DNA of 64,000 bases, taken from assembly GCF_037042905.1 (NCBI RefSeq), contig NC_087245.1, forward strand, positions 24,552,501-24,616,500, read 5' to 3'. The notes beneath the pieces are model-generated. The model saw only the letters and a list, made by a program, of their open reading frames with translations. It was not told where the DNA came from and did no database searches. A program made the position numbers and the translations under genes. The stretch is from Lytechinus pictus. Taxonomy: Eukaryota; Echinodermata; Echinoidea; Temnopleuroida; Toxopneustidae. Shown here in pieces: positions 1 to 14,080 of the stretch. How positions within the stretch are numbered: the first letter of the stretch is position 1; every line of letters begins with the position of its first letter.

Positions 1-3000
1 GCTCGTATTAAGGGAAGGTGAGAAGCATGGAAAGTGAATGTATGGAAGAGGAGAACACTAAGCAGACCCAATGGGGAGGTAGAGGCAGACCCCCCCCCCC
101 CCACCTTTATGTGAAAACAGACCCAAAAAGAGAAGGAGTGATAAAGGATACAATTAACCACACCCCTCAAAATATAGAAAATGTGTAAGAAAATGAATAA
201 ATCATTACTCCGTCTGCAATAACGATCTCTGAAACTGCACTGTCTTAACGATGTAAATGGGGGGAGTTCCCGGGGCCTATTCCCCTACGAAAAGTTGACG
301 GTCTTGCCCTTTATTTTCACTTACGCACACCCCCTTTTCGAGGACCTCTTTCCCTTGCCTTCACGTTGAGATATTTCGTTGCCCTCGAACACTTTCATAT
401 GCGAGAGGAACGGCTAAAGTTAAATACGCCTAATTCAATGAATTTGTCCCCCAATTCAAGGCGATAAGCTAGAGGGTATTAAGTTAATCCTCATGAAGGG
501 AACATTGGGTCTCTCACAATTAATTGGGGACATCGCATTATCTTAAAGTATCTAAATAGATCTCGCAGACAAGGTGCTTCCCTGAGAGACTGGGCATCCA
601 ATTTCTTAATTGTTCACTCGATATTTAGGTAGATTAAATTCATATGCAGTGAACTCATGAGTGCGTTGTTACAGTTTGAACGTACTAGCAGGTTTGAATT
701 CAAGTTTTAGTTAACTGACTCGAGCATGATACTTGTCTATGATCGAGATGAGTCTGTAGCAATATGGTATCAATCGGTAATCGTGACCAACACATGACTA
801 TTAAACTTTCAATATCACATTAGGCTAAAACATATCTTTATATCACTGGGATTTGCGATCAATCTTCCGCAGGAAAATGCAAACTATCAATAGTACAACT
901 TTCGCATACGTCATGTACTTATACGGATATGTCGTATAGAATGGTAACTGTATTCCATTTCAAACAGGGAGTTTGAGGAATTTACTGGAATGGGGACAAA
1001 AACACTAGAGTCTTAGAAGACCTAATTCATATAACTTTGAGGGGTGGAATCTTGCAAAATGGGAGAGATGAAACCGTTTATTTCGTTTTGAGAAATTTGC
1101 CATATGTCATTTTCGAAAACATCGGTATATTTTTAATTATCACGTATTGGATGATGGCACATTATACTGATCGTCAAGCTATGCCTGACTTTAAGAATGA
1201 CTTGAATAGAAGATACCAAAAATCGTGTATCAACGGTTTTCCCAGGCTTTTCGACAGAACGTGACTGAATTTCCAATTTGTTTGTCCTGAAGTGTAGCAT
1301 AAAATATATAATTTGCATGGTTTAATAATTGTTAACCTGTTGCCTACTGGAACCAGTAGGCCCGTGATCAAAGTCCAAGGAACATACACACTTCTTGTCT
1401 CTCTAGCAAAACCCATCTCTTTGAGAAATCCATTTGCCTATTTCAGTCGTTCGTGATGTCATGCATTGCTTTACAAACAGCTCTATGAAACATGATTCTG
1501 CGTTTCTATGGGACAATTATGAGTACGTCAACACGTCAATGTCAAAGTGTAATATTTCCATTGATCTTTCTATTCCAATGCAGAGGGCATTGTTTCCCTT
1601 CTATTCCGCGCCGTCCGTGATCGCTCGTCCCAAATCAAAGAGATGCGACATCGACGATTAGCGCCAAAGCTTTGATGGGTGCTCCGATGACAGTATCGTT
1701 GTCCTGATCCATACACTTCCAGGAAGATTAATATCTCTGTATTAAGAGTTCCCTGAAATGCATCCTTTCTGGATGGACGTGTATATTCCGCGCTAGTGAG
1801 GTTGATTCTCTAATTGCAGTGTTTGATGATGCCAAAGGCTAGGCATGCTCTATGATCTTGTGTCAATCACTGAAGTTACGTCAGAGATGATGAATTATAA
1901 ATAAGGATAGACTGGTAAGCTCTAAGGTCGTATGGCAAAACTTCCTTACGATCATACATCCTTGATGACAAATATAAGAACATATCCTCAACCTTCATAC
2001 AATTGATTTAGTGCATATTTCTCAGGGTAGTTTAGAACAGGCATTGCTACCACAAAGATTACTCTTTGACTGTAGAGCAATCAAGTCAGGAATACACATT
2101 GGGATATTTTTCTTTGATTCACACCTTTTACCATGTTTACAGAAATTCATCGTCATTAACTTTGGGAATCATATATCGTTGGTTTTTATTGATAAAAATA
2201 CAATAACCTAATAATTTATAAAAGGCTAAAATAAAAGCTAAGTTTTTAAACATCCGTGCATCCTTTACATTGACCGATGTGAAAACTTTCTTCGAAAAGG
2301 TCGTAAGATTTTAAGAAATAGTAGTAGTGATGTCAATTCATACAAAGTATCCTCCATTTATTTCCTAGTTGACAACTCAGTGTACGAACATCGCCTTAAA
2401 TGCCCATGACATTTACACTAATTGAGGGTAATGACTGTTTGATAGGAAATGTAGTTAAAGAGATCATCCTTAATGTGGACAATAATTACACTGATACCAT
2501 GGCAACGATGACTGTTTTTATCTATATATAAAAAGACACAATTATAACATCTTTATTAAGAGCGAGGACTGAACCTCGGTCTATACATTTTGGTCAATTA
2601 AATAGGTTGTTTATCTACACATATGGCAACTGTAAGCAGGGCAAGGGTCTCTGTTGTAAGTGTATGTTGTCTTGATAGAATTAAATTAAGAAATAGAAGT
2701 TAGAGAGCTGGTCGAAGGAAGAAAGACAAAGGAACGACTGTCTGCTCTTTGGCAGAAAGAATTTATCTGACAGGCCTGGTTGTACATATAGGCCTACCTA
2801 CATTCATTTTGGTCAGAAATAGTAGGTGTCCGCCTAACGTTCAGTCCATATCGCGTGTCTGAGGTCACGTCGAGCAAATGATAAGGTTAACCAAATATCT
2901 TCTCTTTGTTTCATTCAAAGCACCGATCTCGTAATTAACCTTTTTTTATCTGCGAGGTTCGTGATTACCATTAACCCACTTTTTTCATCAATATAAAGAG

Positions 3001-3735
3001 ATGATGAATTTACTTTGTGGTGTATTTATTATCAACTTTTTGTTGGAGGCAGAATATAAACGTTTTCAAACGTCATTGAGGAGTCTTTCAATCTGTATCG
3101 CAGATCATATTCAACGAAAGTCGCATTTCAGATCGAAGTTTGCTGTATCTTCTGTGCTTCCAAATGAGTTTATGTCGTCGTTTTCTTGACTTGACATTAT
3201 TGTCCTATTTATTAAGTAAATATGAATGTCCTGACTTCTGTTTGAGGTTATGGCATTTTGCAAGGTGTTGATGATGACGATGATGATGATGATGTTGAGT
3301 TATTATGCCTTTTCTAATTTTTCGTCTAGCTTCACGTCACGAGTTGTGTCTGAGATCATGAGATTTGACAAAGCTAATAAAAACCTTTCAAATAAGGATC
3401 ATGGGATAAAAATCAACACACACATATTCCCTGCAAGCAACATACTCCTGGGTTGGATCACGGAGCCCTGTTCATAGGACCATGAACCTGAATTGCTGCG
3501 ATGTAAGTCCCTTATGCAATTACGATAACAGTAAATATAAGTTCTGCTTCTTATGCCAAATCTTTGATGAACACGACCGTATGCGTTATGGGTTCGTCCA
3601 CATGATGTGACATCGTTGTAAGTAAACGTTCCAAGGAAGTGTAAATTGTCAAAATAATGGACCATCGGGTCTGTTCTTACTGTATAACCAAATGGAAAAG
3701 TCTAGATGAGCACTCTTTACAAGGTTTGCAATCCG
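1..3735. other. Noncoding stretch, nothing recognised
   Basis: AT-rich sequence with a C tract at 91-103 and ORFs no longer than about 90 codons without motifs. A short (GAT)n run sits at 3270-3294. Confidence 0.6.
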
Positions 3736-3739
3736 TATA

Positions 3740-3900
3740 CACTGTAAAAAATGATGTGCTAATTTAGCACTTACAGTGCTTGTATAGTGACTGCACTACG
3801 ACTGCTGATTTTCTAGTTTAAATTTGAACTAGAACATCAGCACTCGTAGTGCAGTCACTATACATGTAAGTGCTAAATTAGCACTTCATTTTTTACAGTG
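3740..3900. mobile_element. Fold-back MITE, nearly perfect palindrome
   Basis: 161 bp with ends CACTGTAAAAAATGA and TCATTTTTTACAGTG. Arms also carry GTGCTAATTTAGCACTTACA and TATAGTGACTGCACTACGA on the left with inverse copies on the right. TATA flanks both sides (3736-3739, 3901-3904). Confidence 0.88.
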
Positions 3901-3904
3901 TATA

Positions 3905-5677
3905 ATACTTATGATGATTTCTCTTTTTGTTTTGTAAGCGTTCATTGTGTCACACGGTCCGATGAAATCCACTAAATTGAAAGACATGCAAACGCCTGCA
4001 GAGTGACCTTGAACGCCTATGGGGGCTGCCAATAAAAAGCAATTTACATTTGCAATTGCATAATGATTATGCCATTCTCTTTCCCGATGGAAGGGATTAG
4101 TAAACGGAGATAAACCTACATCCCACGTAGAGGTTCTTTTCCTACCCAAACCTACAACCTTTTAAATGGCCAAACTTTTCGACGCATCCCTGTTTTCCGC
4201 AAATAAGCAGTGGAGCCGTCTATTAGAGCCAAGTTTTATCGATGTTTCATCTCCAATCATAAACTAATACCACTCTAAATGAAAATATAAACTGATTTGG
4301 GCTTGATAACTTAATTAAATTTTAGTAACGCTTGAAGCAAAAGGGGCTGGTTTTATCGCCTATTTGGTGACAAAATTCCGTAAATTCTCGTACCTTGTGG
4401 CAATTTATTAAGGGCATTCTTTTAGGGTTTACACGTACTTCATAAGGATCTGACAGTGTCATTGGATATCTGCTTCTGACCGTTTGTCGTCATCGAACGT
4501 AAGTAGTCTTTTTTCCAACGAAAGGTAAAATAAAGACCGGGAACAAGTGAATATTAGATGGGAGAGAGAAGAGGAAAGACGTAGTGAGCAAGAGAAGTGA
4601 GAAACAGGGGGAGGGGACGTTGAACGGAGGCGGGGTACAGGAAGGATAAGATATGAACTTTTTTTTCACTCGACTTTCTTCCCGAAGACTCGGGCACAGC
4701 GGAGTTAAATTACCAAGTGGGACCACTTGAATTTTTAACAAGCGCTTAAGGGGTCTGGCGCAGACGCGAGCGATACGTTCAGCGTGGAACGAGTAGGTCG
4801 CGTATCAAGTGGACCCACTTAAGTTGCTGGAAATAATGTTCGGTTGGGGTTATAATAGGGGTCTAGCGCCGCCAGGGGGGAAATATGGGAGGAGCGTTGG
4901 GATCAGAGAAATGTAACTGTAAATTCAAATCTTGTAAGCTTCTCTTTCGTGTTCTTATTTTGTTCATCAAAACAAGTAAATCAACTGTTATTGGACAGGG
5001 GGAATTGACATTGAGTGGGGATGGTTTTATCGCCGGAGGCGTATTGTACCCATATGTGGGAAGACTGCTTGGCATGTGCTTCAAACTGTGACTTTATGAA
5101 TTCCAGATAGACGTTCGAGTTCGTGTTGTGATGTTGAGGGGAATATATAATAGGGTTGACGTGCGTAGCTTGCGGTGCCAGACAAGATTGGCCGAATCTC
5201 CTCTGATTTGGATTTGATACCGAATCTCACACATCCAAGTATCGCGATCGCACGCGTGACAGGCATTTTCATCTCCAAATACATCCCTTATTTTTCAAAC
5301 GGCTCTAGCACTGCTCTATCCCGTAATACACTCAATTTCACCCGAAATCAGATTCACAGTATTTTTTCTCTTCATTGAAACTAAAATCCAAGTTTTCTGA
5401 GAGAGTGATATCGATAACTTTCATAACGCGTTCAAAGTTCAAATACTGATTCAAAATTATCATGTTTTGGCATGCCGTTTGTTTCGATGTAGACAAATGT
5501 CTACAAATTCTATTTTGATGGTTGACCGTTTTCGTCGAACATAAAGATTTCTTTCTTTCTTTTTTTACAAAGCACCACCTTGCCCCCAAAAGAAGATTTT
5601 TACCATTTTGTTCAAATTGATTTGGCAGCAATATCTCCTTTAGATATGAACCTACGAACCTCACCAACCCCCTCTCT
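3905..5677. other. Noncoding stretch, nothing recognised
   Basis: Short ORFs only. The 67-codon frame at 5175-5378 reads smoothly but has no motif or splice context I can defend. Confidence 0.5.
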
Positions 5678-5747
5678 CCCCCCCCCCCCCTCTCCATCTC
5701 TTTTTCCCTCCCCCCCCCCCCCTCTCTCTCTCTCTCTTTCTCTCTAA
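5678..5747. repeat. C tracts and (CT)n microsatellite
   Basis: Two runs of more than ten C flank CTCTCCATCTC and are followed by (CT)n. Confidence 0.9.
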
Positions 5748-6569
5748 TCCTTACACTATCCATTACCTTTATAAATTCAACCCAGAACTACATCTATTTT
5801 AATGTAACAAATGTTGGGCATGTTCTTAAAAACTTTTTGATTGATATAGAATGCTTATTTTTTTAACATTTAAACCTCAACGAATCAAATTCCATTATTC
5901 AAAATGTTAATAACAGTGTTATTGATGTAAATAAAAGCCCCAAATAAATGGGTTTTTGAACTAATATGTCGTTTAAAAATGATTGGGTTCTGGTTACAGT
6001 GCTCTCACTTCTAAGAATATTTCCTTCGTGTTCTTAGCAATGAATAAAACGCCCTGTCAGTTTTTCCGTCACTCGATCTATCAAGTCGGCCCCGTTCACT
6101 GAGAATGACTGCGTGCTTGGACTACAACAATGAGATCCATTAACATCACTGCATACATAGGAATGAGCCTTCCTTGGGGCCTTAATTGTCGTAATCATTA
6201 ATTGTCTCATTATTGTCTACATAAAGTAGCGAAATTGATTGGAACTAGAAAAGAATAAAAAGCAGGGAACAGGTGTACGGAAGAGGGAGGAAGATTGCAG
6301 ATTTCGATAATTACGGTCGTGATTTTTCACCGGGGAGACATTCGGCATGCTCTAACAGTCCATTGATGGATCTTGATTAATGACTTGAAAACTTTTTTTC
6401 AATTCATCGACGCGGATCCTATGAGCACGTAAAGCACATTAGTGGGTAGGTTGGTACGTCCTGCTTTAGTCAGCAAGGAAACCGTTGATGGAGGTGATGG
6501 GAGCCAAGTGACTAATTCTCGTTCCTGATGTGATTTTGGTCATTCATTAGAGTGTTTTCGCATGCGACG

Positions 6570-6850
6570 CAGTACGAATTCAAGAACACATAGTGTATGT
6601 ATTGAAAATGCATGTCAAATCACAGAAAACAGCTGAGAGGTCTATGTCGACAGTTGGTGAACTGGAAGAGCAGTTTTGTTCTAAGTTTTGGAGCAGACGA
6701 AAACATTTGCAGATATGTCGTTTGTTCAGAGGCTAGGACGGAACTGTTGTTTTGATTCACCATATTTCGACAAATACTTCTTGGTTGATCTTTGTCACGA
6801 AGGGCATTCGACAATACATTTTCTATGTTCTTGAAAGCGTTTTGGTTCGA
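6570..6850 (+). repeat. Dispersed repeat R1, copy 1
   Basis: Shares an extended, same-direction alignment with 36955-37225, including GTCAAATCACA, GAGGTCT, TTGGTGAA, ATATGTCGTTTGT/ATGTGTCGTTTGT, TGTTTTGAT and GAAGGG...GACAATA. Neither copy keeps an open frame that matches the other convincingly. Nature unknown. Confidence 0.65.
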
Positions 6851-6944
6851 AAACTCCCTGATTGCCGTATTTCAACGGAAAACCCAAGCTATCATGAATT
6901 GTTCCAATACACAGAGCAAGCAAACAGTCGAATTTCAAAAGAGA

Positions 6945-7125
6945 GCAGCGTCTTAAATTCTTCAGTTTCCTTCGTTTCCCGAAAGGACCGGTCGCACGCC
7001 TTATCCGACAAAGTTTAATCCAACGGTTACCATAGTAGCAACGCTTCTCAGTCAATCAAAACCAAGGAAAGTTTTCAAATCTGACAGCTTGTCAGACTAC
7101 AAAATGTTGATAAAATGCTCCCAAT
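6945..7125. mobile_element. GTTTCATGAA-type MITE, decayed copy
   Basis: CTTATCCGACAAAG, then CTTCTCAGTCAATCAAAACCA, then CTGACAGCTTGTCAG and AAAATGTTGATAAAATGCTCC match, in order, the copy at 25.2 kb. Confidence 0.5.
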
Positions 7126-7129
7126 AACA

Positions 7130-9619
7130 GACTCCCTTTAAACACCGCCATGTAAAAGTAAAAGTAAAAAAAAACACGTTGGTATAGTATCATCATGCTC
7201 AGCATGGGCATTTTAGGAGCAACGGTTAACGTATTAAGGAGTGGGTGTGCGTTTATTGAATGATTTTATGAAGATGGTGAATGGAATAAAAATCAAAGAA
7301 ATTTTTTGTCGTCAGATAGGTGTTGGGTCTTGTGAGCAAACAATGCATTCTCTGCATGTGATAATATAAGAAGACTTGGAATTGGGGATAGAGGAGGGTG
7401 TGGTGTGGAATGATGAATATGCAGAAGAAGTTAAAAAAATATGTTTTTATTTCCTCTTTTCTTTATCTTTATAAAACATAAAAAAGGAAAGCAGAAAGAG
7501 ACAGACATGACATGCAATTCAAATGAATTTCTGGAGTCGGGGACATTAAAATAAACGAATTATTTCAGTTTGGGCGACGTCATGAGTCGATTGTCTAGCG
7601 AAACCTCGTAACCTTACACCTCAAATTCTTTCACTGGCAAAATCTCAGCGATAGAGTGTCCTTTGTATCATGTGAGGAAGCGCTAGAATATTTCATCTCA
7701 ACACTAATCCTTTGAGACACCGTTGACGCCGAACGAATGCACCAATTACTCGTTCCACCTCTTTCCCTTTGTAACTTGTTCCTTCTCATTGTTCGATCTG
7801 ACTATGGTATCTTCAAAGTTTCACGATGTTCTTTAAAATGCATGTAATCGCCAGAAGCATGACCACATTTAGATGCAACATGAACATGATACTGATAGGT
7901 GTCACTCCCTCCGGGGTTCTATGTATTCACTCGTAAACCGATTTTTCTATCCGTCTATCTGTTCGTTTCTTTAGTTAAGATTCTTAAAGGAAGAACTATT
8001 TTCCCTGTCTTTCCAGATTATTCCATGCATTAATATGTTTCAGAAAATTTCGGATATCTTGTCTTCTACAATAAATGGCGAAAATAATATATCATTTCAG
8101 ATTAACATTTCATAAGATATTCAATCGTGTGCTTGCTACTATAATTGTTTTTGCAGAGTTGTGTTTTGGTAGAAATTTAAAAAAGATACAAGGACTCAAT
8201 TTACAGGTCAAGAGTAAATTATCGAAGTGCAAGAAAAGTAAATTCACGATTAATAAATTGGATTAAGTTTGATAGTTCGAGGAATAGAATTACATTAAGC
8301 ATTGTTAATTTAGAATTATGTAATAAAGGATCATTATTATTGGCGTAAATCTAAACCAACATTGGCGACTCCGTTGAAACATCTAATAAATGTATTTCAT
8401 ACCCTACATCTTCTAACATACATAGTACTCTTCTCGTTATATGAAATATTCTGACTGTTTAGTAAAACATCGATGGATTGGTTTTGATATATTTCATGCC
8501 AGGAGCCAAAGTTTATTGAAGGGGGGGGGGGGCAAGAGTATACAAAGGGACATTATATTTCTCTGTACGATAAAAGGGTATTACAAAAGCTCGACACCCA
8601 TGTCCCACTTTTCGATAATTTAATGTTTTATGGCTTTCGGTTCCTATCCCATGTTATGTTGATTTTTTTATCCCTTGATTATAGGTTAAAGAGGTCAGTT
8701 GCCCTCTGCGCCCCACCCACTTTGCTTTTTATCTAAAGAAATTCAATTTGTGTCACTTGCTTCTTTTCCTATTTTGCGACAGATTAATAAGGCCTTGTAA
8801 ACTCTACAAAAAATATGGCTTTTGACTGATAGGAGAGCGCCCTCTGAGTTTATAACGAATCAAGAACACCACGATTCTAGCTGCTTTTATTATGTTTCAT
8901 AATACCAAATTTTATTATGTTTCATGATTCTTGGTAATGCATTAAGCATTTCATTTAAGTAGAAAATGAAGAATGTACAGACTTATACTTCCATCTAAAG
9001 TACAATGTTTCCCATGACATGTTTTGCACCTAGGAACATTAATTCAAGGATGATCTATTGTCTTCGTTATCGCGTTTAAGGAGTTCGTGGCAACATGGTG
9101 AATGTTTGATTGATTGATCCTGTATGAGACTTCTTAACCATCAAGACTCGATCTTTAACAGAAAACAATGCGTACAGGCTTCCAACCTGACCGAATACTT
9201 CGCCCTGCCATTCTCCTCTTTCCCCGGTGGACGAAAAACTAATTTAGCGACGAGTTAAATATTCATGGATTCGAGCGAGAAACATTAATTTGGACGGAAT
9301 GCGAGTTCGGGGACCCTAACCTTCCACCAGAGAAATAATTTAAGACGAGAGTTTTAGATATCGGTCACGTCTGTTTCATGGAGAACTATGAGAAACAAAT
9401 CAAAACAAATAAACTTTGGAATATGGATGCCTGGGAACAAACTGCTAACGGATAAAGAACGACGACTCGGGAATATTATAAACATTTTCTTTGATAGAAA
9501 AGTTGCCTTTCCGTCCTATAATTTTATGGCAAAGAAAGTGCACGAAATAAAGACTTAGCCAAGTATGCTTTTTTTTCGTTTAAAAAACGTAAGGGAGATA
9601 AAGTCGTTTTAGCTCCTTC
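7130..9619. other. Noncoding stretch
   Basis: Contains a G tract at 8521-8532 and a duplicated TTTTATTATGTTTCAT at 8885-8925. No gene signal found. Confidence 0.55.
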
Positions 9620-9672
9620 TACCCCCCCCCCCCTCCTCTCTCTCTTTCTTTCTTTCTTTCTCTATCTCTCTC
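9620..9672. repeat. C tract, (CT)n and (TTTC)n microsatellite
   Basis: Run of C at 9621-9632 followed by CTCTCTCTCTTTC and TTTCTTTCTTTC. Confidence 0.85.
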
Positions 9673-10639
9673 TATTTCCCTAACTCTAGATCTGACTCCC
9701 CAAGAATAAATGTTTTTTTATTCACATATTCTCATTTTGAAGAAGATAAAACAGCAACATTATCAAATATAATTTCTTCTTTTCTTTTTAATTCCTTGTG
9801 TCAAAAGAAAATGCATTTTTCTTTTTTGTTCTTTTTTTCCAACATGAGAAAATATTAGATTGGTGATATACTTGTATTCTATTACGCTTTTCATGCTTTG
9901 GCGCCTTCTGAAAAATAACTGTCATATTTTTTTCTTTCAGGAATTATAATATTAAGGCATTTCCAAGACGAAAACAGAATTTAATGTAGTGGATTAACGA
10001 CTTACAAAGCTTTTAAAAGTCGTTTCCCTTTACATTTTCAGTGGGGATTGCACTACCGTTAGTACTACCGTTAGTATTAATTATCAATCGATACAGTTGT
10101 CACTCTATTAACATTTGCTGATTTAAGAAATAAATGTATGGCAATGGGAACCTTCCTTGTAAATCTAACGATTTATGAGACAATCCAAATATAATGTCTG
10201 TAGGCCTGATTCAAGATTAATTTGATGGATGAACTGTCATCATCTCCACACAACACAACAATAAAAATATGGCTTATTGAATATTATCACATCCTTTAGA
10301 AATATGCTTTTAAGTTCTACTTAATCTGAAGGCGATTAAATTCCATTAAAGAATCCGATATAGGGTAAAGAGTTTTGTTACCTCACTTTATCGTGGAGAT
10401 AAACTTTCATTTAGAAGGCAATACGCAACAACAACAAAAATTGAAATATAATTTCATAAACTCTTTATTTTCTCAATATTTTCTACCCAGAATGCAACAT
10501 TCTCATCACAACTTGCCATCATGGTCTATTAAAATGTTTGCATAAATTGTGGGAAAATGTCAAAGAAATTGTATATGTTACATAACAATTTACTATGTTC
10601 TTTGCATACTTTGATCATGAAACAGGCATAAATCGGGTA

Positions 10640-11065
10640 CACCGTAAAAAAAAATATTGGGTAAATTTTTAACCAGCGCGAGGGCAATTATATGTCCAAC
10701 CAATTTGGGGCAGTATTTTACCCAATGCGGGAAGAATATTGTCCAGTAAGATTAAACAATAAACAGCAATTATTGGCAAAATTTTCATGACACTGGATGA
10801 ATAAAAATGCCCAAAAGAAATGCCCAATATTACCTTATAATGTATCTCGATTGATATTAGCATTGTCATTTTTAATGTCATTTTATTTATTCTATTTAAT
10901 ATATTGTGTAATGATATACATATATATGTTTTTACTTTGTTAATATGCTATTATGAGTCTTTGGACATTTGTAATGTAACCATTCACAATAAAACCGGAA
11001 TCAAATGTTGGCTGGACACATTATTACCCTCATGGAGCATTTTTACCCAATGTTATTTTAGAGTG
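10640..11065. mobile_element. MITE with TA duplication and CACYNTAAAA ends
   Basis: The left end CACCGTAAAAAAAAATATTG continues GGTAAA and ATATGTCCAACCAA. The complement of the right end reads CACTCTAAAATAACATTGGG, then GTGTCCAGCCAA. TA lies at 10638-10639 and 11066-11067. Interior AT-rich, no ORF. Confidence 0.75.
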
Positions 11066-11069
11066 TAAC

Positions 11070-12957
11070 ATTCCAAGATATTTACCAATTATTTGACGTA
11101 AGTGTGGTTATAATGTATTTTGAGTGTCAAATGATTATTCAAAATATTTGACGATCTGTTATTGTTCCTGATGAAATCCATTTCATTAGCACTACGATAA
11201 CAAATTACCGAGAGCCTAAATAACAGAAAATCATTACGGAATAGTGATATATAACAATTTACAAATCAAAATGTCATATTCAACGACTTGTCAACCCGAA
11301 GAAAGACTGAAAACGATCGATTACATTTGAAGTTTCCAGACTGACCACAAACAAGCAGTTTATGTTTGATTGGGGGAAATGTCGATATTATACCTCCCAG
11401 GAAAGAGACAACTGAAGAAAGATGGAAAAGCTTTGCCATCGATAAGAGAGTGAAAATGTCACAGGAAAATTGAAGCAAATTGAGGAAGCGACGTCACAAT
11501 CAAAAGTTGAATCAAAATTTCATATCTTAGAAATGGTTAAAAATAACCACCGAAAAACCTTTTCGTCTGCATATCCAGGTCCATTGAGATGATTCGGAAG
11601 TATCTAACATTGTAATTTAATCAGGTCACCCTCATTTTCTTTTTCTTTTACCTCATTGTCACTGTAAATGTGAACGTACTCTTCTTAGTGGACCGAACTT
11701 TTTTAGTTTTACAGCGTTAATACTTTTTTTTTATCCTTTGGTTAAATTCTGACCTATCCTTTCTTTCACCCCACCCTCCCCTTCTCTCTTGTCATTTGCA
11801 TTCATGTTTTGTCGGAATAGAGTACATCTCTTTGTGCGACAATTTTGGCTAATACTTTCATTACAATTTTCAGTTTAAGTACATTCTTGCAATAGATCTT
11901 CATAATATTTATAACTGAATAGATACTACATGTACTTCGAACAACTAAGGCGTCGAGATGACAATGTTTATCGTGTTGATAAACTGTTTTATAATTTGTT
12001 TTAGTTCTATATAGCTTGGCTTCGTCCTGAATTAGAATGGCAACTAAAATTGCATCAGAGGGCACATTCGCCCCCCCCCCCCCCCTGAGGACCATACCCA
12101 AATTATAATTATAATGGAAAACGTCGGGCATACGCAAGTAACGATTTTTTGTGTGTTGTTTTTCAGAACAAAAATTTCCCTTTGGATCCGCTCCTAAACT
12201 CCATCATAAGAAAATATCGATCTTTTTTGCCATTTCGCAATACTGTACACCAAAATAAGTTTATTTTATAGCAAATCATAGGTTTGACATAGGTTTGGTA
12301 CATTACACAGCCAAATCTAACTTACTTCCGGTCATCTTCCGGAAAGGGGCGCCAAGATGCAATAATCGTAGATTTCTGGTAGATTTGCAAAGGTAAATTT
12401 TTTGTGAAAGTATCATCAAAAGTTATGATTCATAACCCCAACACCTATAGTTTATAAGATTTCAAAGAACTTCTTTAATCAAAGGTTTTAATTCAATTGC
12501 TTAAATATGATAATTTTGGCCCGAAATGTGAATTGCTACCAAACAAAGATACAAAAATACCAGACAATTAGATTATTGGTTCGGTGATTTCATTCGTTAT
12601 TATTAATTTATCTATTTTAAGTCAATTCAATTTGATTGAATTTTATATTTCAAAAAAATCATTCCTCCATTTGTTTTCTTAATCAATTCACTTGTTTCCG
12701 TTACTTTCTTCAATCTATATTCCCATGTGTGGTAGGGGGTGTACAACGGATGGGCCAAGTACCTTTTGATGTCCCGCTGGGTAATGGTATCTTCTGCTAT
12801 CTATCAGGAGCCACGACCTCCAGTCTCGTCACGAACTGTATCTTGCAACAATTAATGTGATGCAAATGCTACACTTTCGTGGAGAAAAATCGATTTCGTT
12901 ATAAAATAATAATCACGAGCAAGAAGGAAAAAAAAGAACACCACGTTTTCTCGATTA
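11070..12957. other. Noncoding stretch with one weak exon-like segment
   Basis: A C tract lies at 12071-12086. At 12737-12859 an open stretch follows a TGTGTGGTAG acceptor-like word but has no donor or recognisable product. Confidence 0.4.
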
Positions 12958-13165
12958 TACCGATTGACGATGGAAGATCAGACCTGAAGGCGTTTAAAGA
13001 GAAAAGAGCGATCTTTTACGACAAATGTCAAGGTCGAACACTCATTCATTGATCTCAGCGCTACAGTCAAATCAACGAAACCGACTCCAGACCGATCACA
13101 GTTATTGTGTTTTAAGCATGGCATATCGTCCAGCGGTTTGAAGTCGGTTCGTTGATATGGCTGTC
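12958..13165. repeat. Inverted repeat pair
   Basis: ATCAACGAAACCGACTCCAG at about 13070 is mirrored by GTTTGAAGTCGGTTCGTTGAT near 13135-13155. A related pair occurs at 14499-14565 (AAACCGATCCCAGACC and GGTTTGGAGTCGGTTTCG). Likely MITE remnants. Confidence 0.4.
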
Positions 13166-13739
13166 GCTTAAGATACCACACTCATTCTACCGAAGAATGG
13201 CTCTGACGAGAAAGTATAAAGTAATCTATTCAGATCGAAACGTTATCACGTTTTCAGCATTTGATATTTCTATTCCCGTGTGTCCTATTGATGTTATTCG
13301 TGGCCATGGGTCTTCTGCTGTGATTATGACAGTGAAGGCTTTCTTTATACGAGGTATAATGCGACTCTTAAAAAAAAATGAAGTTGCCACTAAGATTGCT
13401 GTTATCTTGGTTTTGCAAACCTCTCTTTGGCTCATAGGGATTCTTCTGTACGGAACAGGTAGAATTTTTTTCTACCACGGATTTAATAAAAATGGATATT
13501 GACCTTGCACCTCAGCAAATGCAATCCACATGAAAAGAAAATAGTTACGTTACATCAGGAATTTTTTACAAAAAACTCCCTGGTTACAGAGCTGTAATCC
13601 CTAAAGGTTTAATGATTATCAAGATGGCAGTCACATCGTTCTCTATTCCAGTAATGTAACACATGGGGAAAAAATGAAAACCCATATTTTATTTTTCGTA
13701 ATATAAATTTGAGAATATAAATATTTCGAAAAATTATTT

Positions 13740-13912
13740 TGCCCAAAGGACCGACAGCCACTGTGCAACCCAAGATCGACGTAGCTCTATCAGGGCAGCA
13801 GCGACTCCCATCTTCTAACGTCTCTTGGGTTGACGCGGCCGGGGTTCGGTTTGAACTCCCGAACTCCCTGTTGCGAGACGGACACCGTACCAGCTGAGCC
13901 AACACACATGGG
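13740..13912 (-). mobile_element. tRNA-derived SINE (second family)
   Basis: Minus strand begins TGTGTTGGCTCAGCTGGTAC (A box), continues CCGTCTCGCAACAGGG (anticodon region) and GGGAGTTCAAACCGAAC (B box). It then runs into a non-tRNA body with CAAGAGACGTTAGAAGATGG and GTCGCTGCTGCCCTG. The body differs from the 47.9-kb SINE family. Confidence 0.65.
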
Positions 13913-14080
13913 CTTTGTAAGATTTGATGAAGAATCAGCTTCTGGGTTATTTCCCTCTCGTAACATGATGAAATTCATGTACCATAAAATCGTTATGAAT
14001 ATAAATGACACATTAACACCGTTCTTCATTGCATGATGGAAATCACGTGGGGTATAAACTTGATCGATTCTAGCTTTTAA

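Noticed and set aside
5338..5763. 141-codon minus-strand frame rich in Arg/Glu/Gly
   Set aside because: Its N-terminal half is translated from (CT)n and C tracts; low-complexity artefact.
13152..13502. 116-codon plus-strand frame with a hydrophobic C-terminal segment
   Set aside because: No recognisable motif, antisense frames of similar quality, embedded in MITE-rich DNA; length is within chance for this window.
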